DNA of 64,000 nt from Ureibacillus manganicus DSM 26584 (GTDB lineage: Bacteria > Bacillota > Bacilli > Bacillales_A > Planococcaceae). Position numbers and translations under genes: made by a program. Positions 52,312 to 61,455 of this stretch are shown piece after piece. The DNA lies in assembly GCF_000772945.1 (NCBI RefSeq), contig NZ_JPVN01000002.1, forward strand, positions 62,001-126,000, given 5' to 3'. How positions within the stretch are numbered: position 1 is the stretch's first letter; the number at the start of each line of letters is the position of its first letter. The notes beneath the pieces are model-generated. The model did no database searches, was not told the origin of the DNA, and saw only the letters and a program-made list of their open reading frames with translations.

Positions 52312-52686
52312 TTAGGTCATATCACTTTTTATCAAAACATTGTTCCTCACACTATCTATTAAATCATGTATATTAAATGGTTTTGTAAAAAAACATGAAG
52401 CGCCACGTTCAATAGCTTCTCGAATTACAGTCTGCTCAGAAAAACCAGACATCATAATAACAGGTATGTCACACTTTATAGCCTTTATTTTTCTTATAAT
52501 TTCTAGACCATCCATATCTGGAATTTTCATATCAAGTATCACACAATCAATTTCTTTACTTTCAGCTATACTGATTGCTTCAGCCCCATTAGTTGCAAGA
52601 TGAACTAGATATCCCTCTTTATTAAAAATTTCTTTTAATAAAATTCTTATACCTTGATGGTCATCTACAATTAATAGTTCTTTCAT
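52312..52686 (-). CDS. spo0F: Sporulation response regulator Spo0F
   Basis: A single-domain receiver of 124 residues, the length of B. subtilis Spo0F, the phosphorelay intermediate between sensor kinases and Spo0B. It has the acidic pair in LLIVDDHQGIRILL, the phosphorylated Asp in CVILDMKIPDMDG and the lysine in FFTKPFNIHD. The switch Thr is Ser (IMMSGFSEQ), and the segment after it differs from the B. subtilis TAYGELD. The Spo0F identity therefore rests on synteny (fbaA, ywjG, pyrG) and the first half. ATG at 52686 follows AGGTGATG. Confidence 0.82.
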   Translation of the reverse strand: MKELLIVDDHQGIRILLKEIFNKEGYLVHLATNGAEAISIAESKEIDCVILDMKIPDMDGLEIIRKIKAIKCDIPVIMMSGFSEQTVIREAIERGASCFFTKPFNIHDLIDSVRNNVLIKSDMT

Positions 52687-52916
52687 TACAATCATCACCT
52701 ATTCCCATTAATTATCAAGTTATTTATCTATTCACTTCCCTCAAAATTTGCATTTGAAACATTTATTTGTATATTTATAAATCTAGTTGTATTTCTTGTA
52801 GGTATTTGCACCCTATTTAATATTCTTTAATAGAATTACGATAGTACCGTAATACTTAATATGTTGATAGCCAAAATATATTGTTACTACAAATTGGTCA
52901 ATTATATCTAAACAAT

Positions 52917-52945
52917 TTTCCATTTTACTAATATATCTTTATAAT
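52917..52945 (+). promoter_or_regulatory. Candidate ywjG promoter
   Basis: TTTCCA, 17 bases and a perfect TATAAT, 21 bases before the ywjG start. Confidence 0.45.
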
Positions 52946-52965
52946 ACGGTTTAGAGGTGACGGAA

Positions 52966-53496
52966 TTGAAAATACTTACAACACAATTATCAGGTTTACT
53001 ACAGAGAATAGCTCAAAGTGAAGAAGAAGCAATTGAAGAAACAGCACGATTACTAGCTCAAGCATCAGTTGGTGAAGGAAAAGTTTACCTTGCTTGCTTT
53101 GATGAGTTAGAAGGTGTTGAGTTAAATGCGTTAAATGGTTCTGAACCATTTCATAAATTAGCAAAATGGACACCTGAAACCGTTATAAGCGACGTTGATC
53201 GAGTTTGTATTTTCACAAAAAGTTGTGAAAATGAGGCCGCACTTGCATTTGCAAAAAAGTTATCTGAAGAATTCATTCCTTTTGCAGCTGTTGCAAGTGA
53301 AAAAGCAGATGAAAATAATCCATTAAGTGAATTAGCATACACTTATATTTCTATGAAAATAAGAGGTGGTATTTTACCACATCCTACAAAATTAGGTGAA
53401 CGAACATTAATACCTCATTTACTTGGTGCGCTTTTTGTTTACGAAGCGATTAAATTGAACTATGATGAAATCATTTTTGATGATGACGAATTGTAA
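52966..53496 (+). CDS. ywjG: DUF2529 family protein YwjG
   Basis: The 176-residue product matches the DUF2529/YwjG family, whose fold resembles SIS sugar-isomerase domains. It has TTQLSGLLQRIAQSEEEAIEETARLL near the start and an ILPHPTKLGERTLIPHLLG segment. It is most likely started at TTG 52966 with AGAGGTGA upstream; a GTG at 52957 lies in that ribosome site. It is divergent from spo0F and next to pyrG as in B. subtilis. Substrate unknown. Confidence 0.85.
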   Translation: MKILTTQLSGLLQRIAQSEEEAIEETARLLAQASVGEGKVYLACFDELEGVELNALNGSEPFHKLAKWTPETVISDVDRVCIFTKSCENEAALAFAKKLSEEFIPFAAVASEKADENNPLSELAYTYISMKIRGGILPHPTKLGERTLIPHLLGALFVYEAIKLNYDEIIFDDDEL

Positions 53497-53530
53497 GTTC
53501 GATTCAATCATTCAATCTAGTAACAAGTAT

Positions 53531-53571
53531 GAAGGACATTTGAATTCGTTTCTCGGATTTGAATGTCTTTC
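53531..53571 (+). terminator. Terminator-like hairpin after ywjG
   Basis: An 18-bp stem (arms 53531-53548 and 53554-53571, with several G-U pairs) and a five-base loop. The T-run comes only at 53590, so termination efficiency is uncertain. It may be a degenerate relative of the 52-bp hairpin array that follows. Confidence 0.5.
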
Positions 53572-53614
53572 ATTGCGGAAATGTAGACTTTTTTTTAACA
53601 AGATCTTCATCCCG

Positions 53615-53939
53615 AAAAGGTCTTCATAAAGGCGATGAAGACCTTTTGAGCAGGAAAATCCACTAGAAATGGTCTTCATAACGGCGATGAAGACCTTTTA
53701 AGCCGGAATATCCACTAGAAAAGGTCTTCATAACGGCGATGAAGACCTTTTAAGCCGGAAACTTCACTAGAAAATGTCCTCATACGGATGATGAAGACAT
53801 TTTGAGCAAAAAAATCCACTAGAAAAGGTCTTCATAAAGGCGATGAAGACCTTTTGAGCGGGAAATTTCACTATAACAGGTCTGCATATTGATGATGAAG
53901 ACCTTTTGAGCTGGAAATTCTACTAGAAAACGCCTTCAT
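53615..53939. repeat. Exact 52-bp tandem array of hairpins (six full units and a partial seventh)
   Basis: Units begin at 53615, 53667, 53719, 53771, 53823, 53875 and 53927, always 52 bases apart. Each unit is a 13-base arm (AAAAGGTCTTCAT), a seven-base loop (such as AACGGCG), the complementary arm (ATGAAGACCTTTT) and a 19-base linker ending in CACTAG. Units 1, 3 and 5 have perfect stems. In unit 4 a G-C pair has become T-A, a compensatory exchange. Unit 6 has two mismatches and unit 7 loses its second arm. No spacers vary, so it is not a CRISPR array. Confidence 0.92.
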
Positions 53940-54065
53940 TAATATGCCTTTAAAATACATTGTGTCCGTAACCATAACCCTTCGCACTTGTTCTTTAGAA
54001 TGTCGTTCATCACTTTATCCAACCATATTTGATAAATTTCTTACCACTTAATCAAGTGATCAATA

Positions 54066-54099
54066 TAAAAAACCTCCAAGCACAGTACACTTGGAGGTT
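54066..54099 (-). terminator. Intrinsic terminator after pyrG
   Basis: AACCTCCAAG pairs perfectly with CTTGGAGGTT around a nine-base loop, followed by T residues on the - strand. Confidence 0.85.
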
Positions 54100-54115
54100 C
54101 TCTCGTATAACTAAA

Positions 54116-55717
54116 TTATTGCTTATTATTAAATGCAGCACCTACGAACTCACGGAATAATGGTTGTGGACGTTGTGGGCGAGATACAAGTTCTGGATGG
54201 AATTGACATGCTATAAAGAACTTTTTCTCAGGTAATTCAATAATTTCTACTAAACGATTATCTGGGCTTGTACCAGAGAATACTAGTCCTTCTGCTTCCA
54301 TAGCTTCACGGAATTCATTATTGAACTCGTAACGGTGACGGTGACGCTCGTAAACTAACTCATCATTATAAGCTTCCATCGCGCGAGAACCGTCTTTTAA
54401 TTTACATGGATATAACCCTAAACGCAATGTTCCACCTAGGTCTATCTCATCGCTTTGATCTGGTAAGAAGTCAATAATTGGGTAAGGTGTTTCTTTGTTT
54501 AACTCTGTTGAATGTGCTCCTTGTAGCCCAAGTACATTACGTGCAAATTCAATTGTTGCTAATTGCATACCTAAACAAATACCAAGGAACGGGATGTCGT
54601 TTTCACGAGCATATTGGATTGCAGAAATCTTCCCTTCTATTCCACGATCACCGAAGCCACCAGGAACTAAAATTCCATCTGCTCCTTGCAATAACTCACT
54701 CACGTTTTCCGCATTCACATGTTCTGCATTAATCCAATCTACTTCAATATCAGAATCATATACATAACCAGCATGTTTTAATGCTTCTACTACTGAGATG
54801 TATGCATCTTGAAGTTCAACGTATTTTCCAACAAGTGCAATACGAGTTTTATTTGAAAGATTTTTCACCTTATGAACAAGTTCTTTCCAATCTGACATAT
54901 CCGCTTCAGGTGCTTCAATCCCAAAATGTTCTAAAACAATATCATCAAAATCTTGAGCATGTAAGTTCAATGGAATTTCATATAAATGTTCAGCATCAGC
55001 AGATTCAATAATATCGCGAGCTGTTACGTCACAGAATAATGCTAATTTTTCTCTCATTTCTTCTGAAACTGGTTGTTCAGTGCGCACTACTAATATATTT
55101 GGTTGAATTCCTAAAGAACGTAATTCTTTAACAGAATGTTGTGTTGGTTTAGTTTTTAATTCACCTGCAGCTGCGATATATGGAATTAACGTACAGTGAA
55201 TGTACATTACATTTTTATGTCCTAAATCTGATCTCATTTGACGAATTGCTTCAAGGAAAGGTAGTGACTCGATATCACCAACAGTACCGCCAACCTCTGT
55301 AATTACGATATCTGCATTTGTTTCACGACCTGCTCGTTGAATGCGGTCTTTAATTTCGTTTGTTACGTGTGGAATTACTTGAACTGTTTTTCCGTTGTAA
55401 TCGCCACGACGTTCTTTTGCAAGTACTGATTGATATACACGTCCAGAAGTAACCGTAGAATGTTTCCCTAAGTTAATGTCAATAAAGCGTTCATAGTGAC
55501 CTAAGTCTAAATCCGCTTCAGCACCATCATCTGTTACGAAAACTTCACCATGTTGATATGGACTCATTGTACCTGGGTCAATATTTAAATATGGATCGAA
55601 TTTTTGAATTGTTACCTGTAAACCACGATTTTTTAGCAATCTCCCTAATGAAGATGCGACAATTCCCTTCCCTAATGATGAAACTACTCCACCTGTAACA
55701 AAAATATACTTTGTCAT
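54116..55717 (-). CDS. pyrG: CTP synthase
   Basis: PyrG aminates UTP to CTP with glutamine-derived ammonia. The 533-residue product has the N-terminal synthase domain ([35 protein letters not shown]) and the C-terminal class I glutamine amidotransferase domain ([17 protein letters not shown], with the catalytic Cys, and FHPEL). GAGGAGG precedes the ATG. In B. subtilis pyrG is controlled by a CTP-sensitive attenuator in its leader; here I see no canonical terminator close to the start, and the leader contains repeat copy C. Confidence 0.97.
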   Translation of the reverse strand: MTKYIFVTGGVVSSLGKGIVASSLGRLLKNRGLQVTIQKFDPYLNIDPGTMSPYQHGEVFVTDDGAEADLDLGHYERFIDINLGKHSTVTSGRVYQSVLAKERRGDYNGKTVQVIPHVTNEIKDRIQRAGRETNADIVITEVGGTVGDIESLPFLEAIRQMRSDLGHKNVMYIHCTLIPYIAAAGELKTKPTQHSVKELRSLGIQPNILVVRTEQPVSEEMREKLALFCDVTARDIIESADAEHLYEIPLNLHAQDFDDIVLEHFGIEAPEADMSDWKELVHKVKNLSNKTRIALVGKYVELQDAYISVVEALKHAGYVYDSDIEVDWINAEHVNAENVSELLQGADGILVPGGFGDRGIEGKISAIQYARENDIPFLGICLGMQLATIEFARNVLGLQGAHSTELNKETPYPIIDFLPDQSDEIDLGGTLRLGLYPCKLKDGSRAMEAYNDELVYERHRHRYEFNNEFREAMEAEGLVFSGTSPDNRLVEIIELPEKKFFIACQFHPELVSRPQRPQPLFREFVGAAFNNKQ

Positions 55718-55748
55718 TTATTTTTTCCTCCTCTTATACGAATAAACT

Positions 55749-56005
55749 AGAAAGACACAACTCGACCCAAATTAATGAACAAAGCCAAAAAGCGCCACTT
55801 GTCGCTGAGAACGCTACTTATCCCCGAAAACGCCACGTCCTGTGGCATCGGTGATATGACCAACTTCCTGTTGGCCTCTGTAGCATCAGCGACATGACCA
55901 ACTTCCTGTTGGCCTCTGTGGCAATGGCTTTGTGACCAACATCCTGTTGGCCTGAGTTGATGTCTTTCTTATGCGGATTTCCAAAACCGATACAATAGAA
56001 TCCGC
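55749..56005. repeat. Expandable-loop hairpin element, copy C (257 bp)
   Basis: Outer arms AGAAAGACACAACTC and GAGTTGATGTCTTTCT. The distal stem GCGGATT/AATCCGC is one pair longer than in A and B. In the loop ACAAAGCC (55779-55786) pairs with GGCTTTGT (55926-55933); in copy B the same stem is ACAGAGCC/GGCTCTGT, a compensatory change. Enclosed are GCCAC-GTCCT-GTGGC and three copies, at exactly 38-bp spacing (55856, 55894, 55932), of a module with ACCAAC-(T/A)TCCT-GTTGGC. It lies in the pyrG-rpoE gap. Confidence 0.88.
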
Positions 56006-56424
56006 GAAGAAAAGCCTTGAGATTCTCGTTCAAATTTCACCTTATATGCAACTTTCCACGAGTTCTTCATAGCTATACATAAATATTTCTATTTACTTTT
56101 CTTTTTATTTTTCTTTGATGTGAATGGAAGGGTATTTGGCAAATCGTACACATCTGATTTATGTAGGATTATCTATAGCACACCGAATCTTTAAAAAAGA
56201 GTGTCAATGTTATAAAAAACAAAAAAGCCCCACCTGCATATCATTTGCAGGGGGAGCAATTAATAATCACGGCCATTCTCCTTTTTCAAGGAGCCCAAGT
56301 AAAAGATTAAACGGAACGATAATAGAAGTCAAGATGTTTTCTAATACAATTTTCCGAAGAACTCCTACTTTTCAGTCGCGAAATTTAATAAATACAATGA
56401 TTCATCTGTAGCTTTTAGATGTTT
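56006..56424. other. Remainder of the pyrG-rpoE gap
   Basis: Apart from repeat copy C and the rpoE terminator, I see no gene. A 95-codon + strand frame (56124-56411) runs through the terminator and lacks a ribosome site. Confidence 0.5.
56212..56257 (-). terminator. Intrinsic terminator after rpoE
   Basis: GCCCCACCTGCA pairs with TGCAGGGGGAGC (one mismatch) around a short loop, followed on the - strand by six T residues and a further T-rich run. Confidence 0.75.
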
Positions 56425-57033
56425 TTATTTTTCTTCGTCATCTTCTTCTAAAGCTTCATCTTCATCTTCATCAATTATGAACGCATCTTCTTCGTCGATG
56501 AGATCTTCATCAATTTCTGTATCGACATCAACATCAACGTCAACGTCTACATCTACGTCTGCATCCACATCATCGATATCTTCATCAAAATCAAGATCTT
56601 CATCTACATCTAAATCTTCTTCATCTTCGTCAACAAATTCATCTAGGTCTTCTTCAAATACTAAATCGTCTTCATCAATTTCGATTTCTTCTTCATCTTC
56701 ATCAAGAAGAGCAGATTTAGTTTTTCTTTTACGAGATTTAACAGTAGGTGCTGTTTCTTCTTCAATTGTTTCAATTTTGTACCACTCGCGAAGACCCCAA
56801 GTGTTGTCATTGTTTAGTAAAAAACGTCCATCAACGTTCATATCTGTATAAAACTGAACTAAGCGCTTTTGGATTTCTTCGTCTGAAAAACCATTCAGGT
56901 TTTGGATTTCTTTTAAAAGATCTAAAAATGCTAGAGGAGATTTTCTTTCTTCAAGTAGTGCGTACGCTAGATCTATTAATGATTCTTCCACTAATTGATC
57001 TTTTGTTAATTCACGAAGGTTCAATTCGTGCAC
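56425..57033 (-). CDS. rpoE: RNA polymerase delta subunit
   Basis: Delta is the Firmicute-specific RNA polymerase subunit that increases recycling and sensitivity to initiating-NTP levels. The 202-residue product has the globular N-terminal HARE-type domain (about 1-95) and a very acidic, disordered C-terminal tail. The tail includes a run of alternating Asp-Val (about residues 160-173). GTG at 57033 with AAGGA six bases upstream is used; TTG at 57024 is an alternative. Its position next to pyrG matches B. subtilis. The Asp-Val repeat makes the DNA repetitive, so tail length may vary. Confidence 0.93.
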   Translation of the reverse strand: MHELNLRELTKDQLVEESLIDLAYALLEERKSPLAFLDLLKEIQNLNGFSDEEIQKRLVQFYTDMNVDGRFLLNNDNTWGLREWYKIETIEEETAPTVKSRKRKTKSALLDEDEEEIEIDEDDLVFEEDLDEFVDEDEEDLDVDEDLDFDEDIDDVDADVDVDVDVDVDVDTEIDEDLIDEEDAFIIDEDEDEALEEDDEEK

Positions 57034-57112
57034 GTCCTTTCCTTAATACATTACTCACACGGCAAACAAGTTTGCAATAATAACCATTATATACAAAGTA
57101 CTATAATCTATG

Positions 57113-57277
57113 CTAGTTTGATTTACTGTTTTTTATATTATTAACTTCAATCGATGCTAGAAAGAAAAAATATGCAGATAAAACCAATAACGGAATCGCA
57201 CCTTTTCCAAAATTATACAAAAGAAAAGTTGTAATCACACAAGAAATAATAATGAAATAGTGTACGAATCGCCCCAT
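57113..57277 (-). CDS. Small membrane protein, 54 residues
   Basis: A short frame starts with ATG at 57277 behind GGAAGG and ends with TAG at 57113. The product (opening MGRFVHYFIIISCVITTFLL) has two hydrophobic segments (about 5-22 and 26-42) separated by NFGKG, then a polar tail EVNNIKNSKSN. It lies between icmF and rpoE on the same strand. I do not recognise a family. The ribosome site, hydrophobic pattern and lack of overlap with other genes make it a plausible real gene. Confidence 0.55.
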   Translation of the reverse strand: MGRFVHYFIIISCVITTFLLYNFGKGAIPLLVLSAYFFFLASIEVNNIKNSKSN

Positions 57278-57401
57278 CGATGTAACCTTCCTTCAAGTCA
57301 TGTTCATAAACGCCTAATGAGTTCTTTCATTTCATCAATAAACATACCACTGAAAACAATCTTTTGCTTGATTTTTTTTTAATTCTTCTATTACATTTTC
57401 A

Positions 57402-60400
57402 TTACATATTTCTTCGATATTGTCCTCCCACTTCGTAAAGGGCACTTGTTATTTGACCTAAGCTTGCAAACCTTACAGTTTCCATTAGTTGGGCGAAGAT
57501 ATTTCCACCAGAAAGGGCAACTTGTTTTAGTTTTTCAAGTTCTAAATCAATGTGATCTTCATTACGTTTTTGGAATTCTCTTAAATTATAGATTTGAAGT
57601 TCTTTTTCTTCTTTTGTCGCTCGAGCAACTTGTAAATTATCAATATCGAGAGTATTTTGTGCGTTTGGATTTAAATAAGTATTTACTCCGATAATTGGCA
57701 GCTGGCCTGAATGTTTTAGGTGCTCATAATACATGGATTCTTCTTGAATTTTCCCTCGTTGATATTGGGTTTCCATCGCTCCAAGAACTCCACCACGATC
57801 ATTGATTCGTTCAAATTCTTCTAGAATGGCATCTTCTACTAAATCCGTTAACTCCTCAATAATAAAAGAACCTTGCAGCGGGTTTTCATTTTTTGATAGT
57901 CCGTGTTCTTTTGTAATAATGAGTTGTATCGCCATTGCTCTACGAACTGATTCTTCTGTTGGTGTTGTAATAGCTTCATCATAAGCATTTGTGTGTAATG
58001 AATTACAATTATCTTGCAATGCCATCAATGCTTGAAGTGTTGTTCGAATATCATTGAAATCTATTTCTTGTGCATGAAGGGATCTGCCAGATGTTTGTAC
58101 ATGATATTTCAATTTTTGTGAACGCTCATTTGCTCCGTATTTATCTCTCATAACAATGGACCAAATTCTTCGCGCAACACGACCAATTACTGTGTACTCA
58201 GGATCCAAACCATTAGAGAAGAAGAATGATAAATTTGGCGCAAAATCATCAATATGCATTCCTCTGCTTAAATAATACTCAACATAAGTAAACCCATTTG
58301 CTAGTGTAAATGCAAGTTGTGAGATTGGATTTGCACCAGCTTCTGCAATATGGTAACCAGAAATTGATACAGAATAATAATTTCGCACTTTTTGATCGAT
58401 GAAATATTGTTGGATATCACCCATCATTCTCAGAGCAAATTCTGTTGAGAAAACACAAGTATTTTGCCCCTGGTCTTCTTTTAAAATATCCGCCTGTACA
58501 GTTCCGCGCACTACTTGTAAGGTTTTTTCCCTCACCTCTGTAAATTCCTCTAATGTTAAAGTACGGCCAAGTTCTTCTTCTTTTTTCTTCACTTGCTGAT
58601 CAATCGCTGTATTTAAGAACATAGCCAATATAATAGGTGCAGGTCCATTGATTGTCATGGATACAGATGTACTTGGAGCACATAAGTCAAAACCTGCATA
58701 TAACTTTTTCATGTCATCTAATGTACAAACATTCACACCTGACTCTCCTACTTTTCCGAAGATATCTGGTCGATAGTCTGGGTCTTCTCCATAAAGTGTT
58801 ACTGAGTCGAAGGCAGTGGAAAGTCGTTTCGCATCATCATCCTTAGATAAATAATGGAATCGTTTATTTGTGCGTTCTGGTGTTCCTTCTCCAGCAAACT
58901 GACGTTTAGGGTCTTCTCCTTCTCGCTTGAATGGGAATACACCAGCTGTATATGGAAACTCACCAGGTACGTTTTCTGTGTATACCCAGCGTAGGATTTC
59001 TCCATAATCTTTGAACTTTGGTAATGCAATTTTTGGAATTTTCGTTCCCGATAGTGATGTTGTTTTTAATATAGTCCGAATTTCTTTATCTCGAACTTTT
59101 GTAATGAATTCATCCCCAGAATAAGCTTCCTTAAGTTTCTCCCAATTTTCAATAATGCGAATGGATTCGTTGGTTAATTGCCCTTTAATACCATCTGCTA
59201 GTGATGTAAGAGAGGCAATTAAGGCATCCGCATCTGTATTTTGTGTTCGAACTGTTTCAATTGTACCTTCAAGCTGATATAACTTTCGAGCAAGTTCTAC
59301 TTGCTGCTGTGCATGTTTGTGATAATGACGTACTGTATCAACAATTTCTCTTAAGTAATATCTACGATTAGAAGGAATGATAATATCTTGTTTTTGTGTT
59401 TTAACGAATTGCTCATAAGAAGTTTGCCAATTGAAACCAAATTTCTCATTTACTTTCGCTACTAACGCCGCGAACAGCGAGTTTGTACCTTTATCATTAA
59501 ATTGACTTGCTATTGTCCCGAAAACTGGCATATTGTCAAGATTTTCTGACCATAATCCATGGGATCTTTGGTATTGCTTTTGTACTTGTTTTAACGCATC
59601 TTCAGAGCCTTTTCGTTCGAATTTGTTGATAACGATTAAATCTGCATAGTCAATCATGTCTATCTTTTCAAGTTGTGTTGGAGCTCCGAATTCACTTGTC
59701 ATTACATACATTGATAAATCGGTATATTTTGTAATTTCAGCATCACCTTGACCAATTCCACTTGTTTCAACAATGATTAAGTCAAAACCTGCCGCTTTTA
59801 CAACTGAAAGCACATCCCCAATTGATGCTGATAGTTCGGTTCTAGATCCACGTGTTGCTAAACTACGCATATATACTCTTTTATCAAAAATTGCGTTCAT
59901 TCGGATGCGATCACCTAATAGTGCTCCACCTGTCTTTTGTTTTGTCGGATCCACAGATAGGATTGCAACAGTTTTTTCTGGGAACTCTCTAAGGTATCTG
60001 CGGATTAATTCATCGGTTAGTGAGGATTTTCCTGCCCCACCAGTTCCAGTAATACCAAGGACTGGTGTATTTTTATTTTTCTTTTTGGCTTGTTGTATTA
60101 GTTCATTTATTTCTTGTGTTCCACCAATTTCCGCTGCGGTAATTAAATTCGCTAGTACCTCTGGCTTATCTGTTGATAATTGGTTAAGTAATTCTATATA
60201 GTTTCCTTTTAGTGTCGAGAAGTCTGAACCTTCAAGCTGTTTATTAATCATTCCTTGAAGTCCCAGCTTCATACCATCTTCCGGAGAGAAGATTCCAGCA
60301 ATCCCGTATTCATGAAGCTCTTTAATTTCACGAGGGAGAATAACCCCCCCACCCCCACCATAAATTTTGATGTGAGGAGCACCTTTTTCGTGAAGTAGGT

Positions 60401-60671
60401 CATACATATATTTGAAGTACTCCAAATGCCCACCTTGGTAAGAAGAAACCGCAATCGCCTGAGCATCTTCCTGTATCGCAGCAGTGACCACTTCCTCTAC
60501 AGAACGATTATGTCCGAGATGAATGACCTCCGCGCCACTTGCTTGTAATATTCTTCTCATTATATTTACTGAAACATCATGACCATCAAATAAACTAGAT
60601 GCTGTCACAAATCGTACGTGATGCTTCGCTTTATATACCCCATTTTCCACTTGATTTTCAAGTTTCACCAT
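57402..60671 (-). CDS. icmF: Fused isobutyryl-CoA mutase IcmF
   Basis: IcmF uses adenosylcobalamin to interconvert isobutyryl-CoA and n-butyryl-CoA and carries its own G-protein chaperone. The 1089-residue product has an N-terminal cobalamin-binding domain (about 15-150, [21 protein letters not shown], with the axial-ligand His). A MeaB-like GTPase domain (about 200-420, P-loop GTGGAGKSS) follows. The C-terminal mutase domain is the large substrate-binding barrel (for example [16 protein letters not shown] and [12 protein letters not shown]). AAAGGGG precedes the ATG. It lies downstream of a TetR regulator and acyl-CoA dehydrogenases, consistent with acyl-CoA catabolism. A cobalamin supply is required. 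Confidence 0.95.
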   Translation of the reverse strand: MVKLENQVENGVYKAKHHVRFVTASSLFDGHDVSVNIMRRILQASGAEVIHLGHNRSVEEVVTAAIQEDAQAIAVSSYQGGHLEYFKYMYDLLHEKGAPHIKIYGGGGGVILPREIKELHEYGIAGIFSPEDGMKLGLQGMINKQLEGSDFSTLKGNYIELLNQLSTDKPEVLANLITAAEIGGTQEINELIQQAKKKNKNTPVLGITGTGGAGKSSLTDELIRRYLREFPEKTVAILSVDPTKQKTGGALLGDRIRMNAIFDKRVYMRSLATRGSRTELSASIGDVLSVVKAAGFDLIIVETSGIGQGDAEITKYTDLSMYVMTSEFGAPTQLEKIDMIDYADLIVINKFERKGSEDALKQVQKQYQRSHGLWSENLDNMPVFGTIASQFNDKGTNSLFAALVAKVNEKFGFNWQTSYEQFVKTQKQDIIIPSNRRYYLREIVDTVRHYHKHAQQQVELARKLYQLEGTIETVRTQNTDADALIASLTSLADGIKGQLTNESIRIIENWEKLKEAYSGDEFITKVRDKEIRTILKTTSLSGTKIPKIALPKFKDYGEILRWVYTENVPGEFPYTAGVFPFKREGEDPKRQFAGEGTPERTNKRFHYLSKDDDAKRLSTAFDSVTLYGEDPDYRPDIFGKVGESGVNVCTLDDMKKLYAGFDLCAPSTSVSMTINGPAPIILAMFLNTAIDQQVKKKEEELGRTLTLEEFTEVREKTLQVVRGTVQADILKEDQGQNTCVFSTEFALRMMGDIQQYFIDQKVRNYYSVSISGYHIAEAGANPISQLAFTLANGFTYVEYYLSRGMHIDDFAPNLSFFFSNGLDPEYTVIGRVARRIWSIVMRDKYGANERSQKLKYHVQTSGRSLHAQEIDFNDIRTTLQALMALQDNCNSLHTNAYDEAITTPTEESVRRAMAIQLIITKEHGLSKNENPLQGSFIIEELTDLVEDAILEEFERINDRGGVLGAMETQYQRGKIQEESMYYEHLKHSGQLPIIGVNTYLNPNAQNTLDIDNLQVARATKEEKELQIYNLREFQKRNEDHIDLELEKLKQVALSGGNIFAQLMETVRFASLGQITSALYEVGGQYRRNM

Positions 60672-60717
60672 ACGACTAACCCCTTTCTAGAACATAAACT
60701 GCTTTTCTTATAAATAA

Positions 60718-60762
60718 ACACCGCTAATGCACAATCGTTAAACGTATGCTACTTAGCGGTGT
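60718..60762 (-). terminator. Hairpin between the TetR gene and icmF
   Basis: ACACCGCTAA pairs perfectly with TTAGCGGTGT around a 25-base loop with further internal symmetry. T-rich sequence follows on the - strand. It could terminate the TetR transcript or serve as an operator upstream of icmF. Confidence 0.55.
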
Positions 60763-60813
60763 CAATTTTTGAACTTCTAAAAGTGTGTTCTTCTAAACTA
60801 GCTATATTTCATT

Positions 60814-61452
60814 TCACTTTTCATGAAAATTTAGAATACCAGAGAGAAATAGTTTCGTTTGGTCTTCTACATATTCTTCAATTGTGTATCGCTTTTTTAA
60901 TGCCCATTTTCTAAAAGCCCATGCTTGCCCTTGGACAACGATATGATTGGCAGCTAAAAAGACCTCTTTATCCGTTAATCTATTTTCCAAAGAAGGTAAA
61001 CAGTTTTTAATAATCCCCTCGAATATTCGAACCATTTCTAGTTCTTTATCAAATATATAGTGCATGGCTTCTTTGGAAAGTGACTTTGTTTCTTGATACA
61101 TAATGGTAAATTCATCAATCATGCGATCTATTAAGTAAAAATATTGCTTAATGGCTTCTTTTAACTCCTTAACTGTTCCAGTATCTGAAAGTATCATGCT
61201 AAGTTGTTGTTTCACTTTGTCGTAAATGTGATCACATACTAAATAGAGGACATCTTCTTTCGTCCGGATGTATTCATACAATGTCCCTATACTAAATCCA
61301 GCAGCTTTTGCGATTTCTCTTGTCGTAGCCCGATGAAATCCTTTTTCTTTAAAAAGGTTGACTGCTCCATTTATAATTTGGAGTCGTCTAATTTCAATAA
61401 GGCTTTCATCCTTGACAGATGTTTTAACAACAATTTTCTCTTTTTCTGTCAT
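60814..61452 (-). CDS. TetR/AcrR family transcriptional regulator
   Basis: The 212-residue product has the TetR DNA-binding domain (about 20-75; INGAVNLFKEKGFHRATTREIAKAAGFSIGTLYEYIRTKEDVLYL) and an all-helical ligand-binding C-terminal domain. It starts three bases after the acyl-CoA dehydrogenase stop, so it is co-transcribed with it. By context it probably senses acyl-CoA and controls the acd-hbd-icmF genes, as FadR-type TetR regulators do in Bacillus; the ligand is inference. Confidence 0.9.
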   Translation of the reverse strand: MTEKEKIVVKTSVKDESLIEIRRLQIINGAVNLFKEKGFHRATTREIAKAAGFSIGTLYEYIRTKEDVLYLVCDHIYDKVKQQLSMILSDTGTVKELKEAIKQYFYLIDRMIDEFTIMYQETKSLSKEAMHYIFDKELEMVRIFEGIIKNCLPSLENRLTDKEVFLAANHIVVQGQAWAFRKWALKKRYTIEEYVEDQTKLFLSGILNFHEK

Positions 61453-61455
61453 ACA

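Noticed and set aside
52044-52376. 110-residue + strand frame with a repeated VAKACDSHKKN segment
   Set aside because: The peptide repeat is only the translation of the hairpin array, there is no ribosome site, and it runs into spo0F on the other strand.
53615-53939. CRISPR array
   Set aside because: Period is constant and repeats are palindromic, but there are no variable spacers (the linker is conserved too) and no cas genes in the window.
55718-55760. CTP-sensitive pyrG attenuator as in B. subtilis
   Set aside because: No GC-rich hairpin with a T-run lies just before pyrG; the only structure in the leader is repeat copy C.
32916-56005. Insertion-sequence-derived miniature transposon for the three-copy element
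   Set aside because: I find no target-site duplications. The inverted parts form internal stems rather than clean terminal repeats, because the second stem lies outside the first. It remains possible but unsupported.
56477-56851. Ser-rich + strand frame
   Set aside because: Antisense of the acidic tail of rpoE.
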